A stretch of DNA of 33,529 bases from Chloroflexota bacterium (GTDB taxonomy: Bacteria > Chloroflexota > Anaerolineae > UBA4142), in assembly GCA_016865935.1 (NCBI GenBank), contig VGOB01000034.1:1-33529 (forward strand), read 5' to 3'. Numbering within the stretch: the first letter of the stretch is position 1; the number at the start of each line of letters is the position of its first letter. A program made the translations under genes and the position numbers. Positions 15,359-23,489 of this stretch are shown one piece after another. Below the pieces are notes generated by a model. It made no database searches, was not told the origin of the DNA, and worked only from the letters and a program-made list of their open reading frames with translations.

Positions 15359-16866
15359 CGTTCGAGCAACCGATAGATCATTTCCACATTGAGATTCTCC
15401 CGCGCCACTTGCGCCAGCAGATCGTACGCCGCGCCGCGATCAAACCGCGTGCGGGTCGTCCGCACGATCCCTTTGCGCGCGGCAAGGTTCGTCAGAATCA
15501 ACCCGCGCAGCGCGTCGTTATCGAAGAAACCGTGAAAGTACGTCCCCGCGATCCAACCACGCGCATCCACCGCGCCGTCGTAATCATCCGCCGCGTTTTC
15601 GCCACGCGCGGCGACGCGCACCAACGACGTACAATCGGCGCGCGTCTGTCCCATATGAATTTCGTATCCCGCGATTTCGAGTCCGCGTGCGTTCGCAAAC
15701 AATCCATCGTTCGCCGTCACAACGCCGCGCGCGCGGACCGTTTGCTTTTCCGCTTCAAACGTCGTCACGAGCGGCAACAGTCCCAGCCCCGCGACTTGGG
15801 TCTCGTCCGATTCGACGCGCTGCGGATCGCGAATCTGCGCGCCGAGCATTTGATAGCCGCCGCAAATTCCCAGGATCGGCGTACCCGTGCGCGCCAATTC
15901 AACGATGCGCGCGGCGAGACCGCGTTCGCGCAAAAATTTCAAATCGGCAATCGTCGTCTTGGTGCCGGGCAAAATGATCAAATCAGGTTCGCCCAAATCA
16001 TCGGCGCGATCCACGAACCGCACCGTCACATCCGCTTCCGCGCGCAGCGGATCGAAATCGTCAAAGTTGCTGATGTGCGGAAGGCGGATTACCACAATCT
16101 CCAGCGCGGCGGTCAGCGGTCGGCGGTCAGCGGTCAGGGTCTCCAGCGCAACCGAATCCTCATCCGCGATCCGCAAATCGCGCACGAACGGCATCACGCC
16201 GATCACCGGCACGCCACTGCACTCTTCCAGAATTTTCACGCCGTCCACGAACAAGCGCGCGTCGCCGCGAAATTTGTTGGCGATGAAGCCTTTGACGCGC
16301 GCGCGTTCGCTTCCTTCCAAGAGCGCGTGCGTTCCCAACAACTGCGCGAAAATTCCGCCGCGATCGATATCGCCGACGAGCAACACGGGCGCGTCGGCGT
16401 ACTCCGCGATTGCCATATTCACGAGATCGCCGCGCCGCAAATTCAATTCGACGGGGCTGCCCGCGCCTTCGATCACGACGACGTCGGACTGCGCGCGCAG
16501 CGAATCGAGCGCGCGCGTGACGATGGTCCACAACTCGCCGCGCCGCCGCATGTATTGCCCTGCCGGCAAGCGCGCCCAGGGCTTGCCCATCACGACGATC
16601 TGCGCGAACGAATCGGCTTCGGGCTTGATGAGGACGGGATTCATTTCGACGGTGACATCCACGCCCGCCGCGTCGGCTTGCATCGCTTGTGCGCGCCCGA
16701 TTTCGCGTCCGTCGCGCGTCGCAAACGAATTGAGCGCCATATTTTGCGCTTTGAACGGCGCGACGCGCAAACCATCTTGCTTGAAAATTCGGCACAGCGC
16801 GGCGACCAACAAACTTTTGCCAACCGACGACATCGTACCTTGAATCATTAACACTGAACCGCGCAT
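15331..16866 (-). CDS. cobQ: Cobyric acid synthase
   Basis: The 511-residue enzyme amidates four side chains of adenosylcobyrinic a,c-diamide using glutamine and ATP. The N-terminal dethiobiotin-synthetase-like domain shows GTMSSVGKS at 10-18 and APFKAQNMALNS. The C-terminal class-I-like glutaminase has Cys335 in ILGICGGYQMLG and His445 in GTYFHGFFDND. The ATG at 16866 has GAGG five bases upstream. Residues 243-254 (TLTADRRPLTAA) are encoded by a heptamer array (16108-16138), an in-frame repeat insertion between conserved blocks. The last residues (RRINSTAQ) come from a palindromic repeat. Without corrin-ring genes here, its substrate may come from elsewhere in the genome. Confidence 0.94.
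   Translation of the reverse strand: MRGSVLMIQGTMSSVGKSLLVAALCRIFKQDGLRVAPFKAQNMALNSFATRDGREIGRAQAMQADAAGVDVTVEMNPVLIKPEADSFAQIVVMGKPWARLPAGQYMRRRGELWTIVTRALDSLRAQSDVVVIEGAGSPVELNLRRGDLVNMAIAEYADAPVLLVGDIDRGGIFAQLLGTHALLEGSERARVKGFIANKFRGDARLFVDGVKILEECSGVPVIGVMPFVRDLRIADEDSVALETLTADRRPLTAALEIVVIRLPHISNFDDFDPLRAEADVTVRFVDRADDLGEPDLIILPGTKTTIADLKFLRERGLAARIVELARTGTPILGICGGYQMLGAQIRDPQRVESDETQVAGLGLLPLVTTFEAEKQTVRARGVVTANDGLFANARGLEIAGYEIHMGQTRADCTSLVRVAARGENAADDYDGAVDARGWIAGTYFHGFFDNDALRGLILTNLAARKGIVRTTRTRFDRGAAYDLLAQVARENLNVEMIYRLLERRRINSTAQ
16108..16138. repeat. In-frame heptamer array inside cobQ
   Basis: Four 7-nt units (GGTCAGC, GGTCGGC, GGTCAGC, GGTCAGG) lie within the cobQ coding sequence and are read in frame as LTADRRPLTA. 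The same GACCG-type words occur in the gaps at 21593-21661 and 24411-24445. Confidence 0.85.
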
Positions 16867-16879
16867 TGAATCCTCATTC

Positions 16880-16962
16880 AAAAATGCCAAATACGCCAAA
16901 CGTGCCAAACATCTTTTGCCAATTTGGCACCTTTGGCTAATTTGGCAAGTTTGGCAGATTTG
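16880..16962. repeat. TGCCAAA / TTTGGCA word array with inverted half
   Basis: Units of 8-9 nt (AAATGCC, AAATACGCC, AAACGTGCC) are followed by complementary TTTGGCA units. It spans the gap between the aminotransferase gene and cobQ and provides the last seven codons and stop of the aminotransferase. Confidence 0.88.
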
Positions 16963-18010
16963 CTATCGTTTCTACCAACCGCGCGTTTTCTTCCGGAATG
17001 CGCGTCGCGATGCGGATGAAATTCGGCAAGCCCCACGACGTTCCATCGCGCACGACGATTTTGTGTTCGCGCAATCGCCGCGCAAATTCTGTCGCCGCCG
17101 CGACCTGCACCAAAAAGAAATGTGTCGCCGATGGGACCACGCGCAAACCGAACCGCGTCAAATCGTTCACGAGATCGATCTTGGCGCGCGCGAGCGCGGC
17201 AAGCGAATCGCGCAAATGCGTCTCGTCGCGCAGCGCGGCAACCGTCGCGGCTTGCGCGAACGCGTTCACGCTCCACGGCGGCTGCACTTGTTCGATTGCC
17301 GCGATGATTTCCGCCGACGCCAGCGCGTACCCGACGCGCAAACCGGTGAGCGCGTAATCTTTTGTGAGCGAGCGCAGAATCAACAGGTTGTCGTACCGCA
17401 ACAAATCGCGCGCGTCCCACGCGTCTGCGGTAAATCGCACGAACGCTTCGTCCAAAACCAAGAGCGCGTCGGGACACGCACGCAACATTTTTTCGATTTC
17501 ATCGCGCGCGAGATATTTGCCCGTCGGATTATTCGGGTTGCACAGAAAAATGAATCGCGGATTGCACGCGCGCGCCTGATCGATTAGCGTATCAACATCA
17601 ATCGCAAAATCATTTTCGGCGCGCGCGCGATATTCGACGATCTGCGCGCCCATAATCGCGGCGGACGCGGCGTACTCGCCGAACGTCGGCGCGGCGATCA
17701 ACACACGGTCGCGCGCGCGCAGATATGCGACGGCGAGATGATAGATCAAATCCACCGAGCCATTGCCGACGATAAGTTGCCGCGCGCCGACGTTTTGCAT
17801 TTCGGCAAGCGCGTCGCGCAACGGCGTCGCGCGCGGATCGGGATGGCGACCGATTGGCACATCGCGCAGCGCGTCCCAGACGCGCGGCGACGGACCGTAC
17901 GGATTAACGTTGGAACTAAAATCAATCCAATCGTCGGCGTGCGCGCTGGAAAAGCCGCCGTGCGGGACGGGCGCGAGGTGTTCGATTTCGGGGCGAGGGG
18001 TGATCGACAT
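16937..18010 (-). CDS. cobD: PLP-dependent aminotransferase, CobD/CobC type (L-threonine-O-3-phosphate decarboxylase-like)
   Basis: The 357-residue fold-type I PLP enzyme has HPDPRATPLRDALAE, VGNGSVDLIYHLA, the NPNNPTG loop at 158-164, and the PLP lysine Lys217 in RSLTKDYALTGLRVGY. It most resembles the HisC-like branch that makes (R)-1-aminopropan-2-ol phosphate in cobalamin synthesis. The N-terminal HGG motif (PVPHGG at 15-19) is typical of threonine-phosphate decarboxylases. Its place beside cbiB, which attaches that product to cobyric acid, supports the role. Histidinol-phosphate aminotransferase is the alternative, less likely in this context. The C-terminal ANLPNLPN is encoded by a repeat array. 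Confidence 0.87.
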   Translation of the reverse strand: MSITPRPEIEHLAPVPHGGFSSAHADDWIDFSSNVNPYGPSPRVWDALRDVPIGRHPDPRATPLRDALAEMQNVGARQLIVGNGSVDLIYHLAVAYLRARDRVLIAAPTFGEYAASAAIMGAQIVEYRARAENDFAIDVDTLIDQARACNPRFIFLCNPNNPTGKYLARDEIEKMLRACPDALLVLDEAFVRFTADAWDARDLLRYDNLLILRSLTKDYALTGLRVGYALASAEIIAAIEQVQPPWSVNAFAQAATVAALRDETHLRDSLAALARAKIDLVNDLTRFGLRVVPSATHFFLVQVAAATEFARRLREHKIVVRDGTSWGLPNFIRIATRIPEENARLVETIANLPNLPN

Positions 18011-18047
18011 TTTAGATTTTCGATTTATGATTTTCGATTTATGATTT
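18011..18047. repeat. ATTTATGATTTTCG word array
   Basis: About two and a half units of a 14-nt (7+7) word, CGATTTATGATTTT, lie between cbiB and the aminotransferase gene. It encodes the last residues of CbiB (INRKS) and its TAA stop. Confidence 0.85.
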
Positions 18048-19065
18048 GACCAAGTGCGCCGACGATGACGCTGATGACAACTGTGAGACCCAATGCGACA
18101 GTCACGATTCGCGCAGCGCGATGAATGTCGCGCGGTTGCGGCGGGCGACCATTTTCGTTCAAGCGATAATGTCCCACTTTTTCCAAGCGCACGTCGAGCG
18201 CGCCTGCCATCGCACTCATCGGATAGCCCGCGTTCGGACTCTCGGTACGCGCGTGATCGCGTTGCATCGTTTGGAACGCGCGTCGCGCGTCGTCGCGCGT
18301 GAATCGCGCGGCAAGCACGAGCAAGATCGCGGTGATGCGCGCGGGGATGAAATTCAGCGCGTCGTCCACACGCGCCGCGACCTTGCCCAGATATTCGTAC
18401 CGTCCGCGATAACCGATCATCGAATCGAGCGTGTTGACCGCGCGGTACGCGAACGCGCCTGGCAAGCCGAACAAGTGATAGTAGAACAACGGCGCGACAA
18501 ACGCGTCGCTCGCGTTCTCCGCCAACGATTCGATTGCCGCCGCCGAAAGTTGCGACGCGTCGAGTTCGCGCGTGTCGCGGCTGACGAGCGCGCGCAGATC
18601 GTCACGCGCGTTTTCGGTCGCGCGCGTTTCCAAATCGCGTTGCACGTCTTCACCCGCGCGAATCAAACCGCGCCACGCGAACGTCATTTTGAGCGCGACT
18701 GCCGCGAGCCACAGGGCAAGCCAGTGCGTGTGTGTCATTGCGAGCCGCGTTTTTCGCGGCGAAGCAATCTCCAACCTGTGCATCGGGGATTGCTTCGCTT
18801 CGCTCGCAATGACACTCGGCTGACACGCGCGCAAGACACGCTCGATCATCAGCGCGGGCAGCGCGGCAAGCGCGATGCCGCTCGCGGTCATCCCCGCGCC
18901 GTACAACAATTCTACGCGCGGATTATCGCGCGGGGCGCGTTGCTCCATCGCTTGCGCGATGCGCCCAAACCACGCGACGGGATGAAACGCGTTCGGCGGA
19001 TCGCCAAAGAGCCAGTCCAGTGCGACGGAGAGAATCAAAACGAGAGAATTATGAGACTGTAGCAT
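18025..19065 (-). CDS. cbiB: Adenosylcobinamide-phosphate synthase CbiB, carrying an in-frame repeat insertion
   Basis: The 346-residue membrane protein condenses adenosylcobyric acid with aminopropanol phosphate. Family landmarks are ALDWLFGDPPNAFHPVAWFGR, SLAENASDAFVAPLFYYHLFGLPGAFAYRAVNTLDSMIGYR (here split by eye into its motifs LAENASDAFVAP and VNTLDSMIGYR) and HARTESPNAGYPMSAMAGAL. Residues 84-113 (SVIASEAKQSPMH...LEIASP...LAMTHTH) are the translation of a GTCATTGCGAG palindrome at 18734-18813. It lies in the loop between two predicted helices, so the enzyme may tolerate it. The start at 19065 is chosen because the upstream codons are repeat sequence. There is no strong ribosome-binding site. 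Confidence 0.92.
   Translation of the reverse strand: MLQSHNSLVLILSVALDWLFGDPPNAFHPVAWFGRIAQAMEQRAPRDNPRVELLYGAGMTASGIALAALPALMIERVLRACQPSVIASEAKQSPMHRLEIASPRKTRLAMTHTHWLALWLAAVALKMTFAWRGLIRAGEDVQRDLETRATENARDDLRALVSRDTRELDASQLSAAAIESLAENASDAFVAPLFYYHLFGLPGAFAYRAVNTLDSMIGYRGRYEYLGKVAARVDDALNFIPARITAILLVLAARFTRDDARRAFQTMQRDHARTESPNAGYPMSAMAGALDVRLEKVGHYRLNENGRPPQPRDIHRAARIVTVALGLTVVISVIVGALGQIINRKS
18734..18813. repeat. GTCATTGCGAG palindromic element inside cbiB
   Basis: It starts GTCATTGCGAG and ends CTCGCAATGAC, with an inner CAATCTCC...GGGGATTG core. It reads in frame through cbiB. Four other copies lie in gaps at 19788, 27442, 29340 and 30476. Confidence 0.93.
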
Positions 19066-19080
19066 ACCCAGGATTCTGCT

Positions 19081-19136
19081 CACCGCAGAGACGCGGTGAA
19101 AAAGTATCAACTCTGCGCTCTCTGCGTCTCTGCGGT
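19081..19136. repeat. CTCTGCGTCTCTGCGG word array
   Basis: CTCTGCG-type units and the inverted CCGCAGAGACGCGGTG segment lie across the cbiZ-cbiB junction. The array encodes the C-terminus of CbiZ (LTAETQRAQS) and its TGA stop. Confidence 0.85.
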
Positions 19137-19772
19137 CAAAGCATTCAAAATCGCGCGGCGCACCGCGCGCGCGATCAACGCGCCGAGCGGCGAAATCGGT
19201 CCCGCGTATTCGTACGCCGCGCCGCGTTCGGTCGTCGCGATCACAATCGAATCGGTGCCGGTGCCACTCGCCAAGCCGCCGTGCGGCGCGCGCACATCGC
19301 GTTCGATCAGCGCGAGCGTTTTCGCTTCGGTCGCGGTGATGACCGCGTTGACGCGCGCGGCTTGCGTCAGGCGCGCGTCGGCGATGACGACGATGTTGAT
19401 CGTACCTACTTCCATATTCGCGGCTGGCGTGATGCCCGCTGCGATCGGACGGCTGATGCCAACGGTCGCGATCGCGATCACCGTCATCGCCGCGTCGGTT
19501 TCAATCGCAACTTGCGCGCGTTCGGTCTTCGCTGCCGTCATCAAACCGACGAATGGCTCGGCGATTTCCAATGCGCGCGCGAACGCGGCGAGATCATCGT
19601 GCGGTGAACGATTCGCGTAATCGCGATGCACATGCAAATTGATAATGTGGCGCGCGTGCGTCAAGTCACTTCCAACCACCGCCGAGCTCACAACCACTAG
19701 CGGCGCGTCACTCCAAATGTGAACGGCGCGCGCGTCATATTCCAGGTGCAAGCCGTCAATCGGTAAAATCAA
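19107..19772 (-). CDS. cbiZ: Adenosylcobinamide amidohydrolase CbiZ
   Basis: The 221-residue enzyme cleaves the aminopropanol side chain from adenosyl-(pseudo)cobalamin or adenosylcobinamide to give adenosylcobyric acid, allowing corrinoid remodelling. The family pattern shows as HIINLHVHRDYANRSP, FVGLMTAAKTERAQVA, MTVIAIATVGISRPIAAG, VGTINIVVIADARLT and GTGTDSIVIATTERG, the last being the most diagnostic block. I choose a TTG start at 19772, with AAGGTGG six bases upstream. The open frame further up is the readout of a GTCATTGCGAG repeat. It sits directly before cbiB, the enzyme that re-amidates its product. Confidence 0.88.
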   Translation of the reverse strand: MILPIDGLHLEYDARAVHIWSDAPLVVVSSAVVGSDLTHARHIINLHVHRDYANRSPHDDLAAFARALEIAEPFVGLMTAAKTERAQVAIETDAAMTVIAIATVGISRPIAAGITPAANMEVGTINIVVIADARLTQAARVNAVITATEAKTLALIERDVRAPHGGLASGTGTDSIVIATTERGAAYEYAGPISPLGALIARAVRRAILNALTAETQRAQS

Positions 19773-19787
19773 AACCAACCACCTTGT

Positions 19788-19870
19788 GTCATTGCGAGGA
19801 GCGTCTTTTGCGACGAAGCAATCTCCAAATCGCAAATAGGGGATTGCTTCGCCGCTACGCGGCTCGCAAC
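19788..19870. repeat. GTCATTGCGAG palindromic element
   Basis: It begins GTCATTGCGAGGAGCG and has the CAATCTCC...GGGGATTG core. Its right end is degenerate (CTCGCAACCC instead of CTCGCAATGAC). It lies between cobT and cbiZ. Confidence 0.9.
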
Positions 19871-19911
19871 CCTGGCACTTGCGTCCCCGCCAGGGCAAGT
19901 GTGACTATTCG

Positions 19912-20970
19912 CTACTCACTTTTCTCCGCTACGCCCGCTTCGCCGAACGTCGCCATCTCATCCAGAATTTTGCACGCGGCAATGCAAATCGAAATCCCGA
20001 GCGCGGCGCCCGTTCCTTCGCCCAAACGGAGATCGAGATCGAGTAGCGGATCAAGTCGCAGATAATCCAGTGTCGCGCGATGTCCGATCTCGACGGAACG
20101 ATGCGCGGCAATCAGGTACGGCTGCACCGCAGGCGCGAGTCCGTACGCGATCAGCGCCGCCGCGCCGGAAATGAATCCATCAATCACGACCGGCACACGC
20201 CGCGCCGCCGCGCCGATCATCACGCCCGCGAGTCCGCCGATTTCAAATCCGCCGACATCACTCAGCACATCAAGCGCGTCGTTCGGATTCGGTTTGTTGA
20301 GCGCGAGCGCGCGTTCAATCGTCGCGATTTTGCGCGCGAGTCCCGCATCGTCCACACCCGTGCCGCGTCCTGTCACATCTTTTACTGCGCGACGCGTGAT
20401 CGCCGCGACAATCGCGGACGATGGCGTCGTGTTGCCGATGCCCATATCGCCCGTGCCGATAATGTCCGCGCCGCGCGAAATTTCGCGCGTAACGATTTCG
20501 ATGCCTGCTTCGAGTGCACGACGCGCGTCATCGCGCGTCATCGCGGGACCGATCGAAAAATCGCGCGTGCCGTGCGCGATCTTGCGACTCACCAAGTCAG
20601 GATGCGCGGGCAAATCGGACGCGACGCCGATGTCCACCACGACGACGCGCGCGCCAATATGCCGCGCCAACACATTGATCGCCGCGCCGCCGCGCAGAAA
20701 ATTCAAAACCATTTGCGGCGTCACTTCGGCGGGATACGCGCTGACGCCTTGCCGCGCGACGCCGTGGTCGCCCGCCATCGTAATAATCGCGGGGTGCTTG
20801 AAACGCGGGCGCGCGTTGCGCGTGATGCCCGCGATCTGAATCGACAACGCTTCGAGTCGCCCGAGCGCGCCAGTGGGCTTTGTGAGTTGATCTTGCCGCG
20901 CGCGCGCCGCGTTCATCGCGTCGTCGTCAAGCGGTTGGATGTTAGCAATCGTTTCAGCAAGTACACTCAT
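19912..20970 (-). CDS. cobT: Nicotinate-nucleotide--dimethylbenzimidazole phosphoribosyltransferase
   Basis: The 352-residue enzyme makes alpha-ribazole phosphate from a benzimidazole base and nicotinate mononucleotide, activating the lower ligand. Landmarks are QDQLTKPTGALGRLE, AGDHGVARQGVSAYP, VLARHIGARVVVVDIGVASD, IGTGDMGIGNTTPSSA, and the catalytic Glu318 in RLGEGTGAALG. The ATG at 20970 is chosen because upstream codons are repeat sequence; GGGAA precedes it. It is read between cobO and cbiZ. Confidence 0.94.
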   Translation of the reverse strand: MSVLAETIANIQPLDDDAMNAARARQDQLTKPTGALGRLEALSIQIAGITRNARPRFKHPAIITMAGDHGVARQGVSAYPAEVTPQMVLNFLRGGAAINVLARHIGARVVVVDIGVASDLPAHPDLVSRKIAHGTRDFSIGPAMTRDDARRALEAGIEIVTREISRGADIIGTGDMGIGNTTPSSAIVAAITRRAVKDVTGRGTGVDDAGLARKIATIERALALNKPNPNDALDVLSDVGGFEIGGLAGVMIGAAARRVPVVIDGFISGAAALIAYGLAPAVQPYLIAAHRSVEIGHRATLDYLRLDPLLDLDLRLGEGTGAALGISICIAACKILDEMATFGEAGVAEKSE

Positions 20971-20982
20971 CAGAATTTCCCA

Positions 20983-21058
20983 AAGGCAGAAGGATGAGGG
21001 ATGAAGGATGAAATTCATCTCACGTCTTTCATCCTTCATCCTTCTGCCTTCATCCTTT
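20983..21058. repeat. Heptamer array (GGATGAA words) with inverted half
   Basis: AGGATGA/GGATGAA units followed by complementary TTCATCC units form a hairpin between cobO and cobT. It is the same word family as at 1238 and 14470, with AGGCAGA words at both ends. Confidence 0.9.
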
Positions 21059-21059
21059 C

Positions 21060-21581
21060 TTAGAATTCAATCCCAGGTTGCGCTTTGATCCCGCGCGCGA
21101 GCGGATGTTTGATTTCGCGCATCTCGGTCACGAGATCGGCGTACTCGATGAGCGCGTCGGGTGCGTCGCGTCCCGTGATGATGAGATGCAGCTCGGGCGG
21201 CTTGTGTTCGCGCAACCACGCGATCATTTGCGCGACATCGAGCCAGCCGAATTTGAGCGGGTACGTTATCTCGTCGAGCAAAATAATATCGTACGCGTCG
21301 CTCGCGATTTTTTCTTGCGCGAGCACCCACGCCGCGCGCGCCTTTTCCGCCGACTTTTCCAAATCCTTTGATAGCCACGTGAAACCATCGCCGCGCGAGT
21401 GCCATTCGATTCCCAGTTTGTGCGCGGCTTGGATTTCGCCGTAATTGCTCGTTTCGGCTTTGATGAACTGAATCACGCACAACCGCATCCCGCGTCCCCA
21501 CGCGCGCAACAACGTGCCAAACGCGGCGGTACTTTTGCCTTTACCGTTGCCTGTATTCACAATCACTAGACCTTGTCGCAT
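21060..21581 (-). CDS. cobO: Cob(I)yrinic acid a,c-diamide adenosyltransferase (BtuR/CobO type)
   Basis: The 173-residue protein transfers the adenosyl group of ATP to reduced corrinoids, essential for salvaged cobinamide or cobalamin. It begins [18 protein letters not shown] with the P-loop GNGKGKST at 11-18, and shows [40 protein letters not shown] and [22 protein letters not shown], all typical of the CobA/CobO/BtuR family. GAGGG lies four bases before the ATG at 21581. The open frame above that is a heptamer array. It follows the BtuFCD transporter genes. Confidence 0.94.
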   Translation of the reverse strand: MRQGLVIVNTGNGKGKSTAAFGTLLRAWGRGMRLCVIQFIKAETSNYGEIQAAHKLGIEWHSRGDGFTWLSKDLEKSAEKARAAWVLAQEKIASDAYDIILLDEITYPLKFGWLDVAQMIAWLREHKPPELHLIITGRDAPDALIEYADLVTEMREIKHPLARGIKAQPGIEF

Positions 21582-21592
21582 TTTTCCCTCAC

Positions 21593-21661
21593 AACGACCG
21601 ACGACCGATGACCGACGACGGTCAACTGTTTCCCGGTCGTCGGTCGTCCGTCGTCGGTCAA
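21593..21661. repeat. Heptamer array (CGACCGA/TGACCGA words) with inverted half
   Basis: Units CGACCGA, CGACCGA, TGACCGA, CGACGG are followed by TCGTCGG/TCGTCCG units of the opposite sense, able to form a hairpin. It fills the gap between btuD and cobO. Confidence 0.9.
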
Positions 21662-21666
21662 TCAAG

Positions 21667-22452
21667 TCACATTCCACCTACAAGTGCAATCGGCCTCTGA
21701 TTCTGCGGATGCGGCACGACGAGAAGCTCGACGCCGTACACCTCGCGCAAAACATCGGGCGCGATCACATCGCGCGGCGCGCCCATTTTGTAGACGCGAC
21801 CCTCTTTGAACAAAACGAGACGCGAGCAGTACTGCGCGGCAAGATTGAGATCGTGAAAGACGACCAGCACCGCGAGTCCGCGCTCGCGATTCAACCGCCG
21901 CACGAGTTCCATCACTTCGATCTGATGCTTCACGTCGAGATGCGCGGTCGGCTCGTCCAGCAGCAGCACCTGCGGCTCTTGCGCGAGCGCGCGCGCGATC
22001 ACGACGCGCTGTCGTTCGCCGCCGGAAAGGTGATTGACCAGACGATCCGCCAGCGACCACGTGGCTGTCGCTTCCATCGCCGCGCGCGCGATCTGTTTAT
22101 CGCGCGCGTTTTCGTTTTGCCACCACGCCAGATGCGGCACGCGTCCCATCAACACGATCTCGAACGCGGTAAAACCCGGCGGCAACTCGACCGCCTGCGA
22201 AACGACCGCGATGTGGCGCGCGATTTGCTGCGGAGCAAGCGACGCGAGTTCATAGCCATTGAGCCAGACGCGTCCGTGTTGTGGCACCAGCGCGCGGCTT
22301 AGACATTTGATCAGCGTGGATTTGCCGGAGCCGTTGGGACCAATGAGACCGACGAGTTCGCCCGGCTTGATCGCCAGATCAATTTCGTTCAGCACCGTCT
22401 TGTCTTGGTAAGCAAAAGAAATTTTGTCCGCGCGTAATTGGAGCGTATTCAT
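21667..22452 (-). CDS. btuD: Vitamin B12/corrinoid ABC transporter ATP-binding protein BtuD
   Basis: The 261-residue ATPase of the iron-siderophore/B12 import class has Walker [10 protein letters not shown] at 38-46, signature LSGGERQR at 142-149, Walker B VLLLDE at 162-167 and switch His in VFHDLN. The ATG at 22452 overlaps the btuC stop (ATGA), with AAGGAG eight bases upstream, so translation is coupled. The frame is open further upstream, but that part lies antiparallel to conserved btuC codons in another frame and is not coding. It powers corrinoid import with BtuC and BtuF. Confidence 0.92.
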   Translation of the reverse strand: MNTLQLRADKISFAYQDKTVLNEIDLAIKPGELVGLIGPNGSGKSTLIKCLSRALVPQHGRVWLNGYELASLAPQQIARHIAVVSQAVELPPGFTAFEIVLMGRVPHLAWWQNENARDKQIARAAMEATATWSLADRLVNHLSGGERQRVVIARALAQEPQVLLLDEPTAHLDVKHQIEVMELVRRLNRERGLAVLVVFHDLNLAAQYCSRLVLFKEGRVYKMGAPRDVIAPDVLREVYGVELLVVPHPQNQRPIALVGGM

Positions 22453-23489
22453 ATCAGCGTCTCCTTTTTCCGACGCAACAAATACAAAAAGAACGGTGCG
22501 CCGCAAAACGCGGTGATGATCCCAACGGGCAATTCGCTTGGCGAAAGGAGCGTGCGCGCGAATGTGTCCGCGATGATCAGAAACGTCGCGCCGATCAGCG
22601 CGGACATTGGCAACAGAAAACGATGATCGGGTCCCCACACCAAACGAACCGCGTGCGGCACGATCAAACCGACAAAGCCGATGATGCCGCTCGTCGCAAC
22701 CGCCGCCGCGGTGATCAGCGACGCCGCCGCGACCAAGATGATCGTCACGCGTTCGACCGGCACGCCAAGTTGCTGCGCTTGCGTATCGCCCAACTGCAAC
22801 ACGTTCAACACGCGCGCGTTCAGGTACAACACGACCCAGCCGATTCCCAGGTACGGCAACATCACCGCAACGCTCTGCCAACTGCTCAGCGCGAAACTGC
22901 CCATCATCCACGCGACGATTTGATGCGTGCGGAACGCGCTATCGTTCTGAAACATCAAGAACGACGTGATCGCAGAAAGAAACGCGCCGAGCGCGACGCC
23001 CGCCAGAATCAACGTCGTCGGCGTCGTGCGTCCACCCGCACGCGCGAGTGCGTAGATCAACGCCGTCGCGCCTAGCGCGCCGGCGAACGCGAGAATCGAA
23101 ATCGCGCCGATGTTAAAAACAATCGCGATGGTCGCGCCAAGTCCCGCGCCGGACGACACGCCGATCAAATACGGATCGGCGAGCGGATTGCGAAGCAAAC
23201 CTTGGTACGTCGCGCCCGAAGTCGCGAGCGCGGCGCCAACCAGCGCGGCAAGCGCGACGCGCGGCAGGCGAATGTCGAAGAGAATCGTCTCCCAGGTCGG
23301 CGTCCAGGTCGCGGCGATTTGCGCGCCGGGGAATTTCGCGACGACCATTCGCGCGAGCGCGTCCAGCGGAATCGGCACCGAGCCGAACGTCGCCGCCAGC
23401 GCGCCGACCGCGATGACGATGCAACTGGCACCGAGCAAGATCGCGCCGCGCCTTTGCCGCGCGGGATACGCGATTTTTGTTTCGATCAT
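22449..23489 (-). CDS. btuC: Vitamin B12/corrinoid ABC transporter permease BtuC (FecCD family)
   Basis: The 346-residue protein has many membrane segments and the FecCD-family blocks RLPRVALAALVGAALATSGATYQGLLRNPLADPYLIGVSSGA (motifs RLPR, GATYQGLLRNPLADP, LIGVSSGAGLGA). Later blocks are GIIGFVGLIVPHAVRLVWGPDHR and ELPVGIITAFCGAPFF. The start at 23489 overlaps the btuF stop and is the first ATG after the long upstream open frame that shadows btuF. Specificity for corrinoids follows from the riboswitch and the neighbouring cob genes. Confidence 0.92.
   Translation of the reverse strand: MIETKIAYPARQRRGAILLGASCIVIAVGALAATFGSVPIPLDALARMVVAKFPGAQIAATWTPTWETILFDIRLPRVALAALVGAALATSGATYQGLLRNPLADPYLIGVSSGAGLGATIAIVFNIGAISILAFAGALGATALIYALARAGGRTTPTTLILAGVALGAFLSAITSFLMFQNDSAFRTHQIVAWMMGSFALSSWQSVAVMLPYLGIGWVVLYLNARVLNVLQLGDTQAQQLGVPVERVTIILVAAASLITAAAVATSGIIGFVGLIVPHAVRLVWGPDHRFLLPMSALIGATFLIIADTFARTLLSPSELPVGIITAFCGAPFFLYLLRRKKETLI

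Noticed and set aside
19773..19898. N-terminal extension of CbiZ to an ATG at 19898
   Set aside because: The extra codons translate a GTCATTGCGAG repeat. The TTG at 19772 has a good ribosome-binding site and fits the family length better.
22453..22911. Upstream extension of the btuD frame by 153 codons
   Set aside because: It lies in the antisense-like overlap of conserved btuC codons. BtuD has a normal N-terminus, strong ribosome-binding site and btuC stop overlap at 22452.
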